Shown here: positions 18,919 to 27,791 of the stretch, one piece after another | How positions within the stretch are numbered: position 1 is the stretch's first letter | How the letters are laid out: every line of letters begins with the position of its first letter | Assembly (NCBI GenBank): GCA_021498095.1 | Contig: JAIZWK010000001.1 | Coordinates: forward strand, 3,659,450 to 3,723,449 | Direction: 5' to 3' | DNA from: Candidatus Harpocratesius repetitus | Lineage (GTDB): Archaea; Asgardarchaeota; Lokiarchaeia; Sigyniarchaeales; Promethearchaeaceae | DNA: 64,000 bases | The notes under the pieces: generated by a model | Database searches by the model: none | What the model was told of the DNA's origin: nothing | The model's input: only the letters and a program-made list of their open reading frames with translations | Program-made: the position numbers and the translations under genes

Positions 18919-19179
18919 CTATCCATATGAAAATTTAACTCCAGTCCCACCATGAGGTTCCCCAAAATCGATTGCGTCAGCCATGCATACATTCCAGCAT
19001 GCACCACATTCAACACAATTAGAGAGATTGATCGGTTTGTATATCTTTCCAACCTTTTCCCATACTCTTGTTGTACAAAATTTAGCACATTGACCGCAAC
19101 CAGTACACTTATCTTCAATGACTTTGATAAATTCCCCCGGGTCTCCATCATAATATCTAAATTTCATCTCAATCTGCAT
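18919..19179 (-). CDS. FixX-like ferredoxin (4Fe-4S)
   Basis: An 86-residue electron carrier. It has two Cys clusters: CTGCGQCAKFC, a variant lacking the usual Pro, then CVECGACWNVC followed by MADAIDFGEPHGGTGVKFSYG. That C-terminal 'GG.GV.F..G' ending is characteristic of FixX and the ferredoxin domain of ETF:quinone oxidoreductases. Its start codon overlaps the stop of the FixC-like gene by one base, indicating translational coupling and probably a stable complex. No electron-transfer flavoprotein genes are visible here, so the electron donor or acceptor is open. Confidence 0.88.
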   Translation of the reverse strand: MQIEMKFRYYDGDPGEFIKVIEDKCTGCGQCAKFCTTRVWEKVGKIYKPINLSNCVECGACWNVCMADAIDFGEPHGGTGVKFSYG

Positions 19180-20597
19180 TATTTTTCATCACTTCCATTT
19201 TTCGATTTTTCAGATATGTTTGAATTAACTTGAGCGCGCATTTCACGATATATATCCATATAATCTGTAGAAACTTGCCGATACGGTTGAATAAATTCCA
19301 AAAAGGTTTTAGCTTCTTCTACTTCATCAATAGAACCATTTTCAACACCTTTAAACCACTTTGTGTGAACAGCATTGGTAATAAATCCCCCGCCCATAAT
19401 TACAGATTGCATCATTTCCACAATTTCTTCATCGGGTTTGCTAAGAATGGATTTTTTATTCTCTTCACCAACATACATAAAACCTTGAAGGAATAAGTTC
19501 TCTTGAATCATATCTTCATAAAATTCACTTAAAGCAGACTGGGAAACATCTCCTTTTTTAATGCAAGCTGCAGCAGTTTTAGCCGCATAAATACCGGTTA
19601 AAAATGCTTCGGGCATTCCTTCTCCCAGAAAGGGAATTACAAATCCTCCCGCTTCACCAGTAAGGATTAAACCATTCTTGGTTTTTTGTTCAATTTTATT
19701 ATCATATTCTAAATGCACACCCCATGATTCGATTTTCCCACCTTCAAGTTTTTTCTGAATAATTGGAAGATTCATAAAATTACGCATATACTGTTCAACT
19801 GTTGGAAATTCATCATTAATTAACTCTTGAGTCATGTAACCCCCAGTTCCTAAAGTAACTGTATCCTTTTTGGGAAAAATCCAGGGCCAAGTTTTATATT
19901 GAGTACCAGGAGCTAAATAATATTCAATACAGCAACCACCTTGTTCATCCTTGAACCGTTCATTAATAATTTCTTCACCCAAATGTACAGCAGCGGTGAT
20001 ATACAAGATCATATTTTTACCAGAGCGTTTTGGAATTAATCCTGCTTTTCTTCCAACAATTGAATTCACTCCTCCACCATCAATAACAACATGGCACATC
20101 AACTTTTCTCCAGATTCAAGAATAACTCCTCTTATGGTATTATTTTCTTGAATTATATCCACTACAGCAGTTCCTAAACGAATTTCTGCCCCAGCTTGTC
20201 TTGCTTGTTCTGTATGCCACTTATCGAATTCATCACGACGGATAGAAAGCAATAGAACGCCTTCTTTGGGCATTTCAGTAAAAATTGTTGTTCTATCTTC
20301 ACTAATATGATAAGTTCGCATCGAATGAATTTCCCGCTCAATCGGACATTTCATTATATAGTGTAAATCAGTATCTCCAAGCGCAGCCATATTCAAACAT
20401 GTTCCAGAAACATTCTTTGCACCAGGATCAAGAGCTTTTTCAATTAATAATGTTTTTAAACCTAATTCTGCACATTTTTTTGCAGCCGCTGGTCCAGCAC
20501 AACCTGCTCCAACAACAATTACATCATATTCAACATCAGATTTCATAAAGTTCATTAGATCTTCAGAAATATTCCTTATGAAGATTGTCTTCTTCAT
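19179..20597 (-). CDS. FixC-like / geranylgeranyl-reductase superfamily FAD oxidoreductase
   Basis: Flavoprotein of 472 residues. The dinucleotide-binding start YDVIVVGAGCAGPAAAKKCA (~23-42) is preceded by a ~20-residue leader, so a start at an internal Met (20546) is possible. Also visible are the second FAD motif LTGEAGGFVIPFLGEGMPEAFLTG and the middle region RRDEFDKWHTEQARQAGAEI. These features are shared by FixC, ETF-QO and archaeal geranylgeranyl reductases. The partner FixX-like ferredoxin directly downstream favours the FixC type. Together with the SCP2 gene, a reductase acting on a lipid-like or CoA-linked substrate, or an electron-bifurcation side branch, can be imagined; neither is proven. 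Confidence 0.85.
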   Translation of the reverse strand: MKKTIFIRNISEDLMNFMKSDVEYDVIVVGAGCAGPAAAKKCAELGLKTLLIEKALDPGAKNVSGTCLNMAALGDTDLHYIMKCPIEREIHSMRTYHISEDRTTIFTEMPKEGVLLLSIRRDEFDKWHTEQARQAGAEIRLGTAVVDIIQENNTIRGVILESGEKLMCHVVIDGGGVNSIVGRKAGLIPKRSGKNMILYITAAVHLGEEIINERFKDEQGGCCIEYYLAPGTQYKTWPWIFPKKDTVTLGTGGYMTQELINDEFPTVEQYMRNFMNLPIIQKKLEGGKIESWGVHLEYDNKIEQKTKNGLILTGEAGGFVIPFLGEGMPEAFLTGIYAAKTAAACIKKGDVSQSALSEFYEDMIQENLFLQGFMYVGEENKKSILSKPDEEIVEMMQSVIMGGGFITNAVHTKWFKGVENGSIDEVEEAKTFLEFIQPYRQVSTDYMDIYREMRAQVNSNISEKSKNGSDEK

Positions 20598-20699
20598 ATC
20601 TCTATATACTTAATAAAGTTATTCAATATGTGGTCAATATATAGAGATTTAAGAATATAAACTTATCAACACTATAATTCTTTTTTTTTTACAATAAAT

Positions 20700-20766
20700 A
20701 AAGCGAAAAATGATAAAAAAAATAAAATTAAGAAAGATTTGAAAAAAGGATATTTATTTTATTTTA
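20700..20766 (-). terminator. T-rich terminator region after the ribosomal operon
   Basis: Immediately downstream of the L12 stop, the minus strand carries successive T-runs (complements of AAAAAA near 20745 and AAAAAAAATAAAA near 20713). T-runs are what archaeal RNA polymerase needs to stop. No strong hairpin is seen. Confidence 0.35.
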
Positions 20767-20768
20767 AT

Positions 20769-21071
20769 TTATCCAAAAAGAGCACCAAGACCTGCTGGTT
20801 CTTCTGGTTTCTCTTCTTTCTTCTCTTCTTTCTTTTCTTCTTTCTTTTCTGCTGCTGGAGCAGCACCCGCTGCTGGAGCAGCCATTACTGGAGCCGCAGA
20901 AGCACTGGCAATTAATTCGTCAATGTCTTTTCCTTCTAATCCTGCCACAAGGGCCTTAATTTGATTTTTATCAGGAGTGACATTTGCAGCTTTTAACACT
21001 TTTTCGATGCTTGCTTCATCAATTGTTTTTTCAGCTTTGTGAAGCAATAATGCAGCGTATACAGATTCCAT
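20769..21071 (-). CDS. rpl12: Large ribosomal subunit protein P1/L12
   Basis: Stalk protein that recruits translation factors. The 100-residue product has the archaeal order. The helical dimerisation domain is ~1-58 ([31 protein letters not shown]). An Ala/Pro hinge (~62-77) and a charged Glu-Lys run (~77-93) follow. The conserved factor-binding tail GLGALFG matches the tail of the L10/P0 protein encoded upstream. The AGGAG before the ATG is a good ribosome-binding site. Last gene of the rpl11-rpl1-rpl10-rpl12 operon, 87 bp after rpl10. Confidence 0.97.
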   Translation of the reverse strand: MESVYAALLLHKAEKTIDEASIEKVLKAANVTPDKNQIKALVAGLEGKDIDELIASASAAPVMAAPAAGAAPAAEKKEEKKEEKKEEKPEEPAGLGALFG

Positions 21072-21158
21072 TTTTATTTCTCCTATATATATTAGTTTAT
21101 TAGTTTTGATTAAAAAATTTGAGTTTTTTAAAATTTGGATTAAATTATTGAATTATAA

Positions 21159-22121
21159 TTATCCAAACAACGCTCCTAATCCTGCAGGTTCATCTTTTTC
21201 TTCCTCTTTAGGTTCTTCTTTTTTGGAAGATTCAGTTTCAGATGCTGCGGGCTGGGCAATTTCAATACCAAATGCAGCAGCATTGACAACAGATGCTTGT
21301 CGAATAGCTTTCTGCACGTATTGCTCGAGTAAATCGGGTATGATAATTGGCAATTCTAATGCTAAACCAATAGCATTTCTTGCTGCTTTTTGTATCAATG
21401 GAGTAATTGTTTCATCAGTAATCATACCCAAACTTAACGCCAAATTCAAAGCTTGTGAAGCAGCCAACCGCACATTTCCCATGATTTCTTCTTCATCAAG
21501 GTGTAATACTTCTTCAGGAATAATTTCACCTTCTTCCCATGCAGAATAGAAATCTAATTTAATTGTCATTGGTTCTAATCCAAGACGTGCAAGGAGTTGT
21601 GCCTGCTTTTCATTAATTATATCCCCTTTATGATGAGTAACAGTATCAGATCGAACATGAATAGTTCCATTTTTAATCATGGTTGGAACTTTTAAGAATT
21701 GATTTAATTCAGAAATAATTGGTCCAGGTGCAATTTTTGTATCTCCAGCTTTCACTGTAATATCTCCAGGAGCGATATCACCTGGTTTTGCTGGACCTTT
21801 TACTGCTTTCGATTCCAAATATTGAGCTAATTTTATAGGATTCATATTTGTAAAAAGTAAAGCAGTAATTCCTTGAATCTGATCTGCTAACTCAACCAGA
21901 TTTTCTTTTCCAGATTCGGCAAAAGCACGGCGAAGCAATTTTTTCTTCGAAACTGTAATTACAACATCTCCTCTTAACGAATCCCGCAAATTATGTAATG
22001 CTTTAGCAGGTACTTTTTCAATACGAGCCAACCCGATAGCATTAAACTCATCGATTAACTTTCGGATACGCACAACTTCTTGAATTTTTGCAGGAGAGAT
22101 TTTATGATCTTTAACTACCAT
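21159..22121 (-). CDS. rplP0: Large ribosomal subunit protein P0/L10
   Basis: Base of the ribosomal stalk; binds 23S rRNA and several L12 dimers. At 320 residues it is archaeal/eukaryotic in length, much longer than bacterial L10. N-terminal rRNA-binding domain: RIRKLIDEFNAIGLARIEKVPAKALHNLRDSLRG. Middle insertion: KAGDTKIAPGPIISELNQFLKVP. The C-terminal helical spine ends in an acidic stretch plus GLGALFG. The start lies 7 bp after the rpl1 stop with an AGGAGG inside the end of rpl1, consistent with coupled translation. Confidence 0.97.
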   Translation of the reverse strand: MVVKDHKISPAKIQEVVRIRKLIDEFNAIGLARIEKVPAKALHNLRDSLRGDVVITVSKKKLLRRAFAESGKENLVELADQIQGITALLFTNMNPIKLAQYLESKAVKGPAKPGDIAPGDITVKAGDTKIAPGPIISELNQFLKVPTMIKNGTIHVRSDTVTHHKGDIINEKQAQLLARLGLEPMTIKLDFYSAWEEGEIIPEEVLHLDEEEIMGNVRLAASQALNLALSLGMITDETITPLIQKAARNAIGLALELPIIIPDLLEQYVQKAIRQASVVNAAAFGIEIAQPAASETESSKKEEPKEEEKDEPAGLGALFG

Positions 22122-22128
22122 TTATTGC

Positions 22129-22857
22129 TCACCTTCTGCCTCCTTTCTGTGCTTCCTTAACCATTATTGGCTTTCCCATTGTTGTTTTTAAATAAATAGA
22201 ACGAACATTATTATTTCCAACTGGTAATTGCCCTTCGATAAAATTAAGCACAGATTTGATGTTATCCATCAATTCATCTTTTGATTGGGATTTCTTACCT
22301 ACTTTTAGTTGCATCAAAAGTTGCTTTTTCATTGATATTTTCACGATGCGATTCAATAAGGGTAAATAATTGCCCAAATCTTCATTTGGTCGAATCACAC
22401 CAAAACCTTTGGGTTGGGGTCGAGGCATCTTTCCTTGTTGACCTAAAAAGCGAGCTAATACTCTAGCCAAATCGCGCATTAAATCGGCTCGAGCAACAAA
22501 ATACTTAAATTTTTTAGCCACCTCTTTCTTTTCTTTTTTCGATTTCTTTTGTAATTCATTTAAATCGTTTTGGTTCAACACATGATAACCAGATTCCTTT
22601 AAATCCAACTCCATCTGATCTTTTACAATGAAGCAAACTTCATCTTTGGTCAAATTATTCGGGATAGGATGAGGTAATAAGATTTCATTATCAATTCGAT
22701 TATTAGGGTTTTTAATATCAACATCGCGTATATTTATAATCAAATCAACACTTTCATCAAATTTTCGAATTTTGTCAGGTTTACCATCCTTTTTAATGAC
22801 CGAATTCTCAAGGGCCAATTCCAAGGCTTTTTGAACTTCTTTTTCACTAATATTCAT
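22129..22857 (-). CDS. rpl1: Large ribosomal subunit protein L1
   Basis: Forms the L1 stalk at the E site and in archaea can repress its own operon by binding an mRNA mimic of its rRNA site. The 242-residue product has the signature LMRDLARVLARFLGQQGKMPRPQPKG split over ~128-153, plus KISMKKQLLMQLKVGKKS and the C-terminal VRSIYLKTTMGKPI. Archaeal L1 is commonly about 210-220 residues; the extra length is a Lys-rich middle (LNELQKKSKKEKKEVAKKF) and the N-terminus. The start follows rpl11 by 4 bp with GGAGG inside the end of rpl11. Confidence 0.96.
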   Translation of the reverse strand: MNISEKEVQKALELALENSVIKKDGKPDKIRKFDESVDLIINIRDVDIKNPNNRIDNEILLPHPIPNNLTKDEVCFIVKDQMELDLKESGYHVLNQNDLNELQKKSKKEKKEVAKKFKYFVARADLMRDLARVLARFLGQQGKMPRPQPKGFGVIRPNEDLGNYLPLLNRIVKISMKKQLLMQLKVGKKSQSKDELMDNIKSVLNFIEGQLPVGNNNVRSIYLKTTMGKPIMVKEAQKGGRR

Positions 22858-22861
22858 ATCT

Positions 22862-23359
22862 TTAAGCCTCCTCCGCCTTTATTTGGTCATCATAGGCACC
22901 TGCATCGATTTCCTTTAAAACATCCCGAGCAGTTTTCCCATCTATCTTAATGCCACAAGAGTAAGCAGTCCCAATAATTGTTTTTGCTCGACTTTTCATA
23001 TCTAAAGCATTTAAAGAATCTTCTTTCATTCGCGCAATTTTTAAAATAGCGCTGAAAGGTAAATCCCCTACGAAATTGGTGGTTGGTTCACCTGAACCCT
23101 TAGCGATGCCTAATTCTTTAAGTAAGAGTGCTGAAGCCATGGGCGTGCTAACTTTAATTTCGAAACTTTTATCAACTGGATTCACCAAAATCGTGATTGG
23201 AACTTTAAGACCTTTAAAATCTTTAGTTTTTTCGTTGATTGCATCGACCACGTCTTTAATAGGAACTCCAGTTGGACCAACAGCTGGACCAATAGGAGGA
23301 CCTCCAGAAGCTTTTCCACCTTCAACGAGAGCCGAGACTTCAATCAATTTATCTGCCAT
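22862..23359 (-). CDS. rpl11: Large ribosomal subunit protein L11
   Basis: Binds the GTPase-associated region of 23S rRNA. The 165-residue product shows the standard VSALVEGGKASGGPPIGPAVG through GVPIKDVVDAINEKTKDFKG, and KEGSGEP-like AKGSGEPTTNFVGDLPFSAILKIARMKEDSLNA in the C-terminal RNA-binding domain. First gene of the operon. No good Shine-Dalgarno precedes its ATG; instead there is a GTTTG-TTGT-CAAAC hairpin (23370-23383) 10 bp upstream and a long leader, which may control initiation. Confidence 0.96.
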   Translation of the reverse strand: MADKLIEVSALVEGGKASGGPPIGPAVGPTGVPIKDVVDAINEKTKDFKGLKVPITILVNPVDKSFEIKVSTPMASALLLKELGIAKGSGEPTTNFVGDLPFSAILKIARMKEDSLNALDMKSRAKTIIGTAYSCGIKIDGKTARDVLKEIDAGAYDDQIKAEEA

Positions 23360-23365
23360 TGTGGG

Positions 23366-23630
23366 TCACGTTTGTTGTCAAACATGCTATCTCTTAGGAA
23401 GCAGATTAAAACGCAGAATAATTGATCTATCTAGTGTATGTGCAACTGCCAGTTTTCTTCTTTAAAGGGTTGAATTCTGTAAATTGCGAAATATTCGATA
23501 GATCTGCTGGTGATACTTTACTACAATGCGAGGAGTAATGAACAGAGCGTTCTCATCCACGGAAATGAGAGTAAAGCCGCACAATGTACGCGTCCTAATC
23601 TACAATAATTTCCATAAGAGATTAGTAAGA
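23366..23630 (-). promoter_or_regulatory. Long structured leader or ncRNA upstream of the L11 operon
   Basis: The 358-bp gap between rpl11 and the methyltransferase gene is visibly less AT-rich than other gaps and contains several perfect short stems: GTTTG/CAAAC at 23370-23383, TCTCAT/ATGAGA around 23550-23570, and CTAATCT/AGATTAG at 23595-23625. On the minus strand this would be a leader of over 200 nt for the ribosomal operon; on either strand it could be an independent small RNA. I could not match it to tRNA, 5S, SRP or RNase P RNA. An AT-rich, TATA-like TTTTTAATTTTA on the minus strand near 23646-23660 is a possible promoter. Confidence 0.4.
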
Positions 23631-23717
23631 TTTGAAAAGTGGGATAAAATTAAAAATTTGCGGTTAATCTATGAAAAGTGTTGATAAGTTCCTAAAAATT
23701 CTAAAATTTTAAGTAAA

Positions 23718-26309
23718 ATGAATTGCATTTTAACTCTAATGGTGCTCCATTCTCCAGATAAATTAATCAATCAGCATTGGATTAAAAATAATTTGGGACT
23801 TAAAGGAGAATGGGGTCAAAAATTATATAGACTTTTCTTCACAAATATTCAAAATCAGATTAGTGTAAAAATAGAAAAATCTTCTTTCAATCTTTGGAAA
23901 AACGAATTATGTAATCTTTATCCCATGAAAGAACTAACAATTGAATTATATGCAAAACATTGTTTACTATTTTCGATATTATTTACATTTCTTGAACATG
24001 CACTTAATAATATGAATAAAAGCAAAGATCCAAAGGCAGAAATACCACATTATTTTGATTATTTTGATTATTTTGAATGGATTGTCAAAAATCATCAAAT
24101 TATTAAAGAACTTGCAGATCTTAAAGATATATTGACAAGATATCAAGTAGAATCAGAAGATCTTTTTGCTGGAATCTATCAAGAATTAATTTTTAATTCA
24201 ACCCGCCATATTCAAGGCGAATTTTATACTGATGAAGTTTTATGCGAGCAAATGGTCGAATCATCATATAAAATGGGGATGAAAGTCTTAGATCCAACTT
24301 GTGGTTCTGGAACTTTCCTTCTGATAATTGCTCGAAAAATTTTGAAATCATCAGTATCTTTTGAAGAGAAAGTACATTTCTTATCAAGTTTATACGGAAT
24401 AGATCAGAATCCATTAGCATATTTGATGACACGAGTGAATTTGATGCTACTTGCATCTTCTTACGGAATTTATCAAGATATTTTCAATATATTTCATAAA
24501 GACAGTTTAGAAATTCATCCTAAAGATTTAAATAAACCATATTCAACCATCTCCCAGAGATCGTCGAATGTGCCAATAAAACAGCCAAAAAAAGAGCAGA
24601 ATTTATTTGATTTATGGGATTTAATTATCGGTAATCCACCTTGGTTGGTGTTAAATGGCATACCTTCGAAAGAAAAACAATTGCAGATAAAAAAGCTTGG
24701 GAACGATTTAAACATCTTGTTAGGCGGAAGATTTGCCACCAGTACTGAAATTACTACGATATTTTGGCAGAAAATGGTTAATGAATTTTTAAAACCCGGA
24801 GGTATCATTCATTTTGTTGTCCCTGCCAGTTTAGCTACAGGAAGTCAGCATGCTCGATTTCGACAATTTTTAGGAGTTGAGAAGATTGAAATTTGGGATT
24901 TTACAGTGGATTTTTTCCGAATTCATAATATCTGTTTAAAGGCGCAAAAATCACTTCATCCTTTGAATAAATTGATCAAAAAAACACATTGGATTAAATT
25001 TAGCTTTGATGAAGAACACAATTGTTTGAAAAAGATTTCAGAAGAAGATTATCTTCCGATTATGATCGAATTTAAGAATAAATCGAATAAATCAAATAAA
25101 TCTTTGCACGATACAAAGGATAATTCTTCTTATAGAACGTTACAAAAATGGACCAAAAAAAAGCTGAATTCTGGACTCAGTTCGATTTCTAATGTAAATA
25201 ATCAGGGATTTCATTCTTCTATCTTAGTTGGAAGGTTAATTTCCGAAAAACAGTTGATATCCCTTTTCGGAAGACCTACACCACTTCAAATCTCCGAAAA
25301 TCAACATTCTCCCTATAAGGTTCTTTTTCGACAAGGAGCATCACTAGTTCCGCGAAATCTTTTATTTGTTGAAATTAATGGAACTCAAATACAGCCTAAT
25401 GTTGAAACTAATCCCCATTCAGTTTTTCTGGAGAAACATAAACATATTCCATATACTATTTATCCAAACAAAGAAGCAGAAAATTCGAAGATTATCGAGA
25501 TTTCGCCTGCGACATCAATTCAATCCAAAAAAGATAGTACGTGGAACTTTAATGCATATACTTCAGTTCGTATTGAGAGTAAATATTTATTTCCAGTTGC
25601 AAAAAGCACAGGTTTGTTATCATTTTGCTATTTTCAACCTTATATGGCAGCATTACCTATAGAGATATCAAGTAACTCAAAAGCTCATATCTTTTCTCAA
25701 GTGAGAATCCCAGATCAACCTTTAGCACGTAAGCATTTTACTCATTTAAGCAAAATATATACTCAAAATTTAAAATCAGGAGCAAAAATAACAGATTTAT
25801 TTTCTCGATTAGATTATGGTCATGCTTTATCAGATCCAAAGCAGCTACAACAACCAAAGATAGTATTTGCAGGGATCGGCAGTAATGTTAAGGCCGCCAT
25901 TCTTCACAAGCCCGCTATTATCGATACTTCTCTTTATTTCTATATTCCTTCTTCAATAGATGAAGCTTACTACCTTATTGGGATTTTAAATTCAGATTTT
26001 ATCATATCATTCGTACGATTATCGGGAAGCACCGGTGCAAATGGGAGTCTACGAAATATACATAAAGCACCATTTAAGTTGCCAATCCCTATCTATAACT
26101 CTAACAATGATATTCATCGCCAAATTTCAGAAAAAGCGCGGAATATTGAAAAGAGCGTTTACTATTTTTTAGATGACACATTAAAAGCTGCACCTGAATT
26201 AAAAAATAAAATTAAAACATTACAAATACGTTTAATTAATAATCCTCATTATCGACAACAAATAATGGATTTGACCCATTTTGTTCAAAAAGTATTAAAT
26301 CTGCCTTAA
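23718..26309 (+). CDS. N6-adenine DNA methyltransferase, Eco57I/type IIG-like
   Basis: Large DNA methyltransferase of 863 residues. SAM-binding motif I is LDPTCGSGTFLLI (~191-203) and catalytic motif IV is IIGNPPWLV with N306-PPW, defining N6-adenine methylation. The region before motif I (QELIFNSTRHIQGEFYTDEVL) is typical of Eco57I-like and type I/IIG enzymes. The C-terminal half (RQGASLVPRNLLFVEI; GILNSDFIISFVRL; GSLRNIHKAPFKLPIP) looks like a target-recognition region. No clear PD-(D/E)xK nuclease motif is visible in the first 170 residues and no nuclease gene is adjacent, so it may be an orphan. Short in-frame repeats occur near residues 112-120 and 453-462. Confidence 0.88.
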   Translation: MNCILTLMVLHSPDKLINQHWIKNNLGLKGEWGQKLYRLFFTNIQNQISVKIEKSSFNLWKNELCNLYPMKELTIELYAKHCLLFSILFTFLEHALNNMNKSKDPKAEIPHYFDYFDYFEWIVKNHQIIKELADLKDILTRYQVESEDLFAGIYQELIFNSTRHIQGEFYTDEVLCEQMVESSYKMGMKVLDPTCGSGTFLLIIARKILKSSVSFEEKVHFLSSLYGIDQNPLAYLMTRVNLMLLASSYGIYQDIFNIFHKDSLEIHPKDLNKPYSTISQRSSNVPIKQPKKEQNLFDLWDLIIGNPPWLVLNGIPSKEKQLQIKKLGNDLNILLGGRFATSTEITTIFWQKMVNEFLKPGGIIHFVVPASLATGSQHARFRQFLGVEKIEIWDFTVDFFRIHNICLKAQKSLHPLNKLIKKTHWIKFSFDEEHNCLKKISEEDYLPIMIEFKNKSNKSNKSLHDTKDNSSYRTLQKWTKKKLNSGLSSISNVNNQGFHSSILVGRLISEKQLISLFGRPTPLQISENQHSPYKVLFRQGASLVPRNLLFVEINGTQIQPNVETNPHSVFLEKHKHIPYTIYPNKEAENSKIIEISPATSIQSKKDSTWNFNAYTSVRIESKYLFPVAKSTGLLSFCYFQPYMAALPIEISSNSKAHIFSQVRIPDQPLARKHFTHLSKIYTQNLKSGAKITDLFSRLDYGHALSDPKQLQQPKIVFAGIGSNVKAAILHKPAIIDTSLYFYIPSSIDEAYYLIGILNSDFIISFVRLSGSTGANGSLRNIHKAPFKLPIPIYNSNNDIHRQISEKARNIEKSVYYFLDDTLKAAPELKNKIKTLQIRLINNPHYRQQIMDLTHFVQKVLNLP
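24050..24076 (+). repeat. In-frame 9-bp triplication in the methyltransferase gene
   Basis: TTATTTTGA occurs three times in tandem, giving the overlapping peptide pattern YFDYFDYFE. The 9-bp unit keeps frame. It lies in the poorly conserved N-terminal region, so it probably tolerates length variation. Confidence 0.8.
25073..25102 (+). repeat. In-frame 9-bp repeat coding NKS units in the methyltransferase gene
   Basis: Three imperfect units of AATAAATC(A/G)(A) encode NKSNKSNKS. The unit resembles the repeats in the nucleotidyltransferase gene at 36951-37035 read on its coding strand. Confidence 0.7.
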
Positions 26310-26407
26310 AAAGAAGAATTGCAGTAATAACAGAACCGATTAATCAAATTGAATTAATTTCAGATAAATCGAGTGGTTAATTCAAGTTGCAAAAAATAGG
26401 ATAAGAT

Positions 26408-27565
26408 TTATGGACTACAAACATCTTTATAATGGGCAGGAGGGTATTGTAAATTCCGTCCTCGTACCCATTCATGAGTACGCCCTATTAATATGGTACG
26501 ATTTCGCACAATTTGGCGCAATTCTTTAATATTTCGCACACCCAATAAACTCATAGTAATTTTCATTTGTGTAATAATTTTCAAAAACCAATTTTTAAGA
26601 TTCTCTTCATCCGGATATCCAAAATCTTCCATAATTTCAATCAAAACAGGATAAGCAAAACTAACCAAATCAGCCCCTAATGCTAAGGCTTTGACAGCTT
26701 CTCGGCCATTTCTAATTCCACCCCCAACAATCAAGGGAATTTCCCGATTCTCAGGTCGCAATGATATATCTAAAAGACTCCAAACTGTTGGAATTCCCCA
26801 AAAATCAAAAGGACGCTTGATTGGGGGATAAGTTTGTTTTTGAGAAGTTGATAAATCCTTCACGGTTTCAATTCGAGCAATTGAAGTACCACCAACACCT
26901 TGAATATTAATACCAGCTACACCCGCATCCCACAATGGTCTGATATCTTCATTACTCAGACCTGTGGTAAAGCTTTTTATAAATACAGGGACATGGAGTT
27001 GATATGTAAGATTATGAATTCGTTCAATTAATCCTTGATAACCAGTATTTCGAGGATCGACTAATATATCTAAAAGAGGAGATACCCAAATTTCAACACC
27101 ATCTGCTTTAATAAAATCAACAATTTTTTGAACATCCTTCACATAATCTTTACTTTCGAGAATAACAGTTCCTGAAATATTTGCTAAAACCAGTCCATCA
27201 GGATTTTTTTCTCTAACAACTTGATAACTCTTCAATGCATCTTCATCTGCATCATCTTGCAAAATACAGCGTTGATCCCCGACACCTTGAGCAATATTAT
27301 ATTTTGCGGTAAATTCTGCTATTTTTTCATTAATCGGAATGAATTTTTTATACCCTCCTGCAAGAGATCCAACACAAATAGGATATTTTAAATGTTTTCC
27401 CATAAAATCTATGGATAAATCAACATCATTAACTCCAATTGGAGTTAGAGCATTGGGAATGAAATATACTTCTTTCCAATAATTTTTCCCATGGTATTGA
27501 ATATCTTCTTTTAATACAGTCTCCATGGTTTTTAACTGGTAATGCAAGAACTCTTCTGGTTTCAT
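26408..27565 (-). CDS. fni: Isopentenyl-diphosphate delta-isomerase, type 2
   Basis: FMN- and NAD(P)H-dependent interconversion of IPP and DMAPP, needed for archaeal isoprenoid lipids. The 385-residue TIM barrel shows YPICVGSLAGGYKKF, the flavin site region AQGVGDQRCIL, and the phosphate-binding GINIQGVGGTSIARIE. C-terminal FMN-binding motifs are PLIVGGGIRNGREAVKALALGADLV and SFAYPVL. The closing segment LGVRNIKELR is also standard. The N-terminus is somewhat longer than usual (ETVLKEDIQYHGKNYW). Single gene on minus, with no other mevalonate-pathway gene in the window. Confidence 0.93.
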   Translation of the reverse strand: MKPEEFLHYQLKTMETVLKEDIQYHGKNYWKEVYFIPNALTPIGVNDVDLSIDFMGKHLKYPICVGSLAGGYKKFIPINEKIAEFTAKYNIAQGVGDQRCILQDDADEDALKSYQVVREKNPDGLVLANISGTVILESKDYVKDVQKIVDFIKADGVEIWVSPLLDILVDPRNTGYQGLIERIHNLTYQLHVPVFIKSFTTGLSNEDIRPLWDAGVAGINIQGVGGTSIARIETVKDLSTSQKQTYPPIKRPFDFWGIPTVWSLLDISLRPENREIPLIVGGGIRNGREAVKALALGADLVSFAYPVLIEIMEDFGYPDEENLKNWFLKIITQMKITMSLLGVRNIKELRQIVRNRTILIGRTHEWVRGRNLQYPPAHYKDVCSP

Positions 27566-27791
27566 TTCGCATTAAGTAATTGTTCAGATCCTTTATAGAT
27601 ATTACTTCGATTATGTTATTTTATCATTTTATTTTGATGAAAAAATTTCTTAATTAAATATTAGTTGTATATCCCTTTTTGATTAAATGAATAAATAACC
27701 TAATAAGGAACGGAGAAAATCAATAATTAAGCGTTTAGATCAACTTGAATGTTTATTCATTATCGTTTTTTAGAATCAAAGATGAAAATAA

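Noticed and set aside
19230..20151. Plus-strand frames opposite the FixC-like gene
   Set aside because: The minus-strand gene carries both FAD motifs. The plus frames have no recognisable motif and are rich in Ile, Phe and Thr as expected for complement reading.
20769..21071. Repeating Glu-Lys codons ([13 protein letters not shown]) as a slippage repeat
   Set aside because: This charged hinge is a normal feature of archaeal and eukaryotic P1 stalk proteins.
21106..21549. Plus-strand frame of 147 codons across the rpl10 3' half
   Set aside because: Antisense shadow of rpl10, which matches its family end to end.
23450..23630. RNase P RNA, SRP RNA or 5S rRNA in the rpl11 upstream gap
   Set aside because: I looked for the GAGGAAAGTCC-type block, the SRP helix-8 motif and 5S landmarks on both strands and found none.
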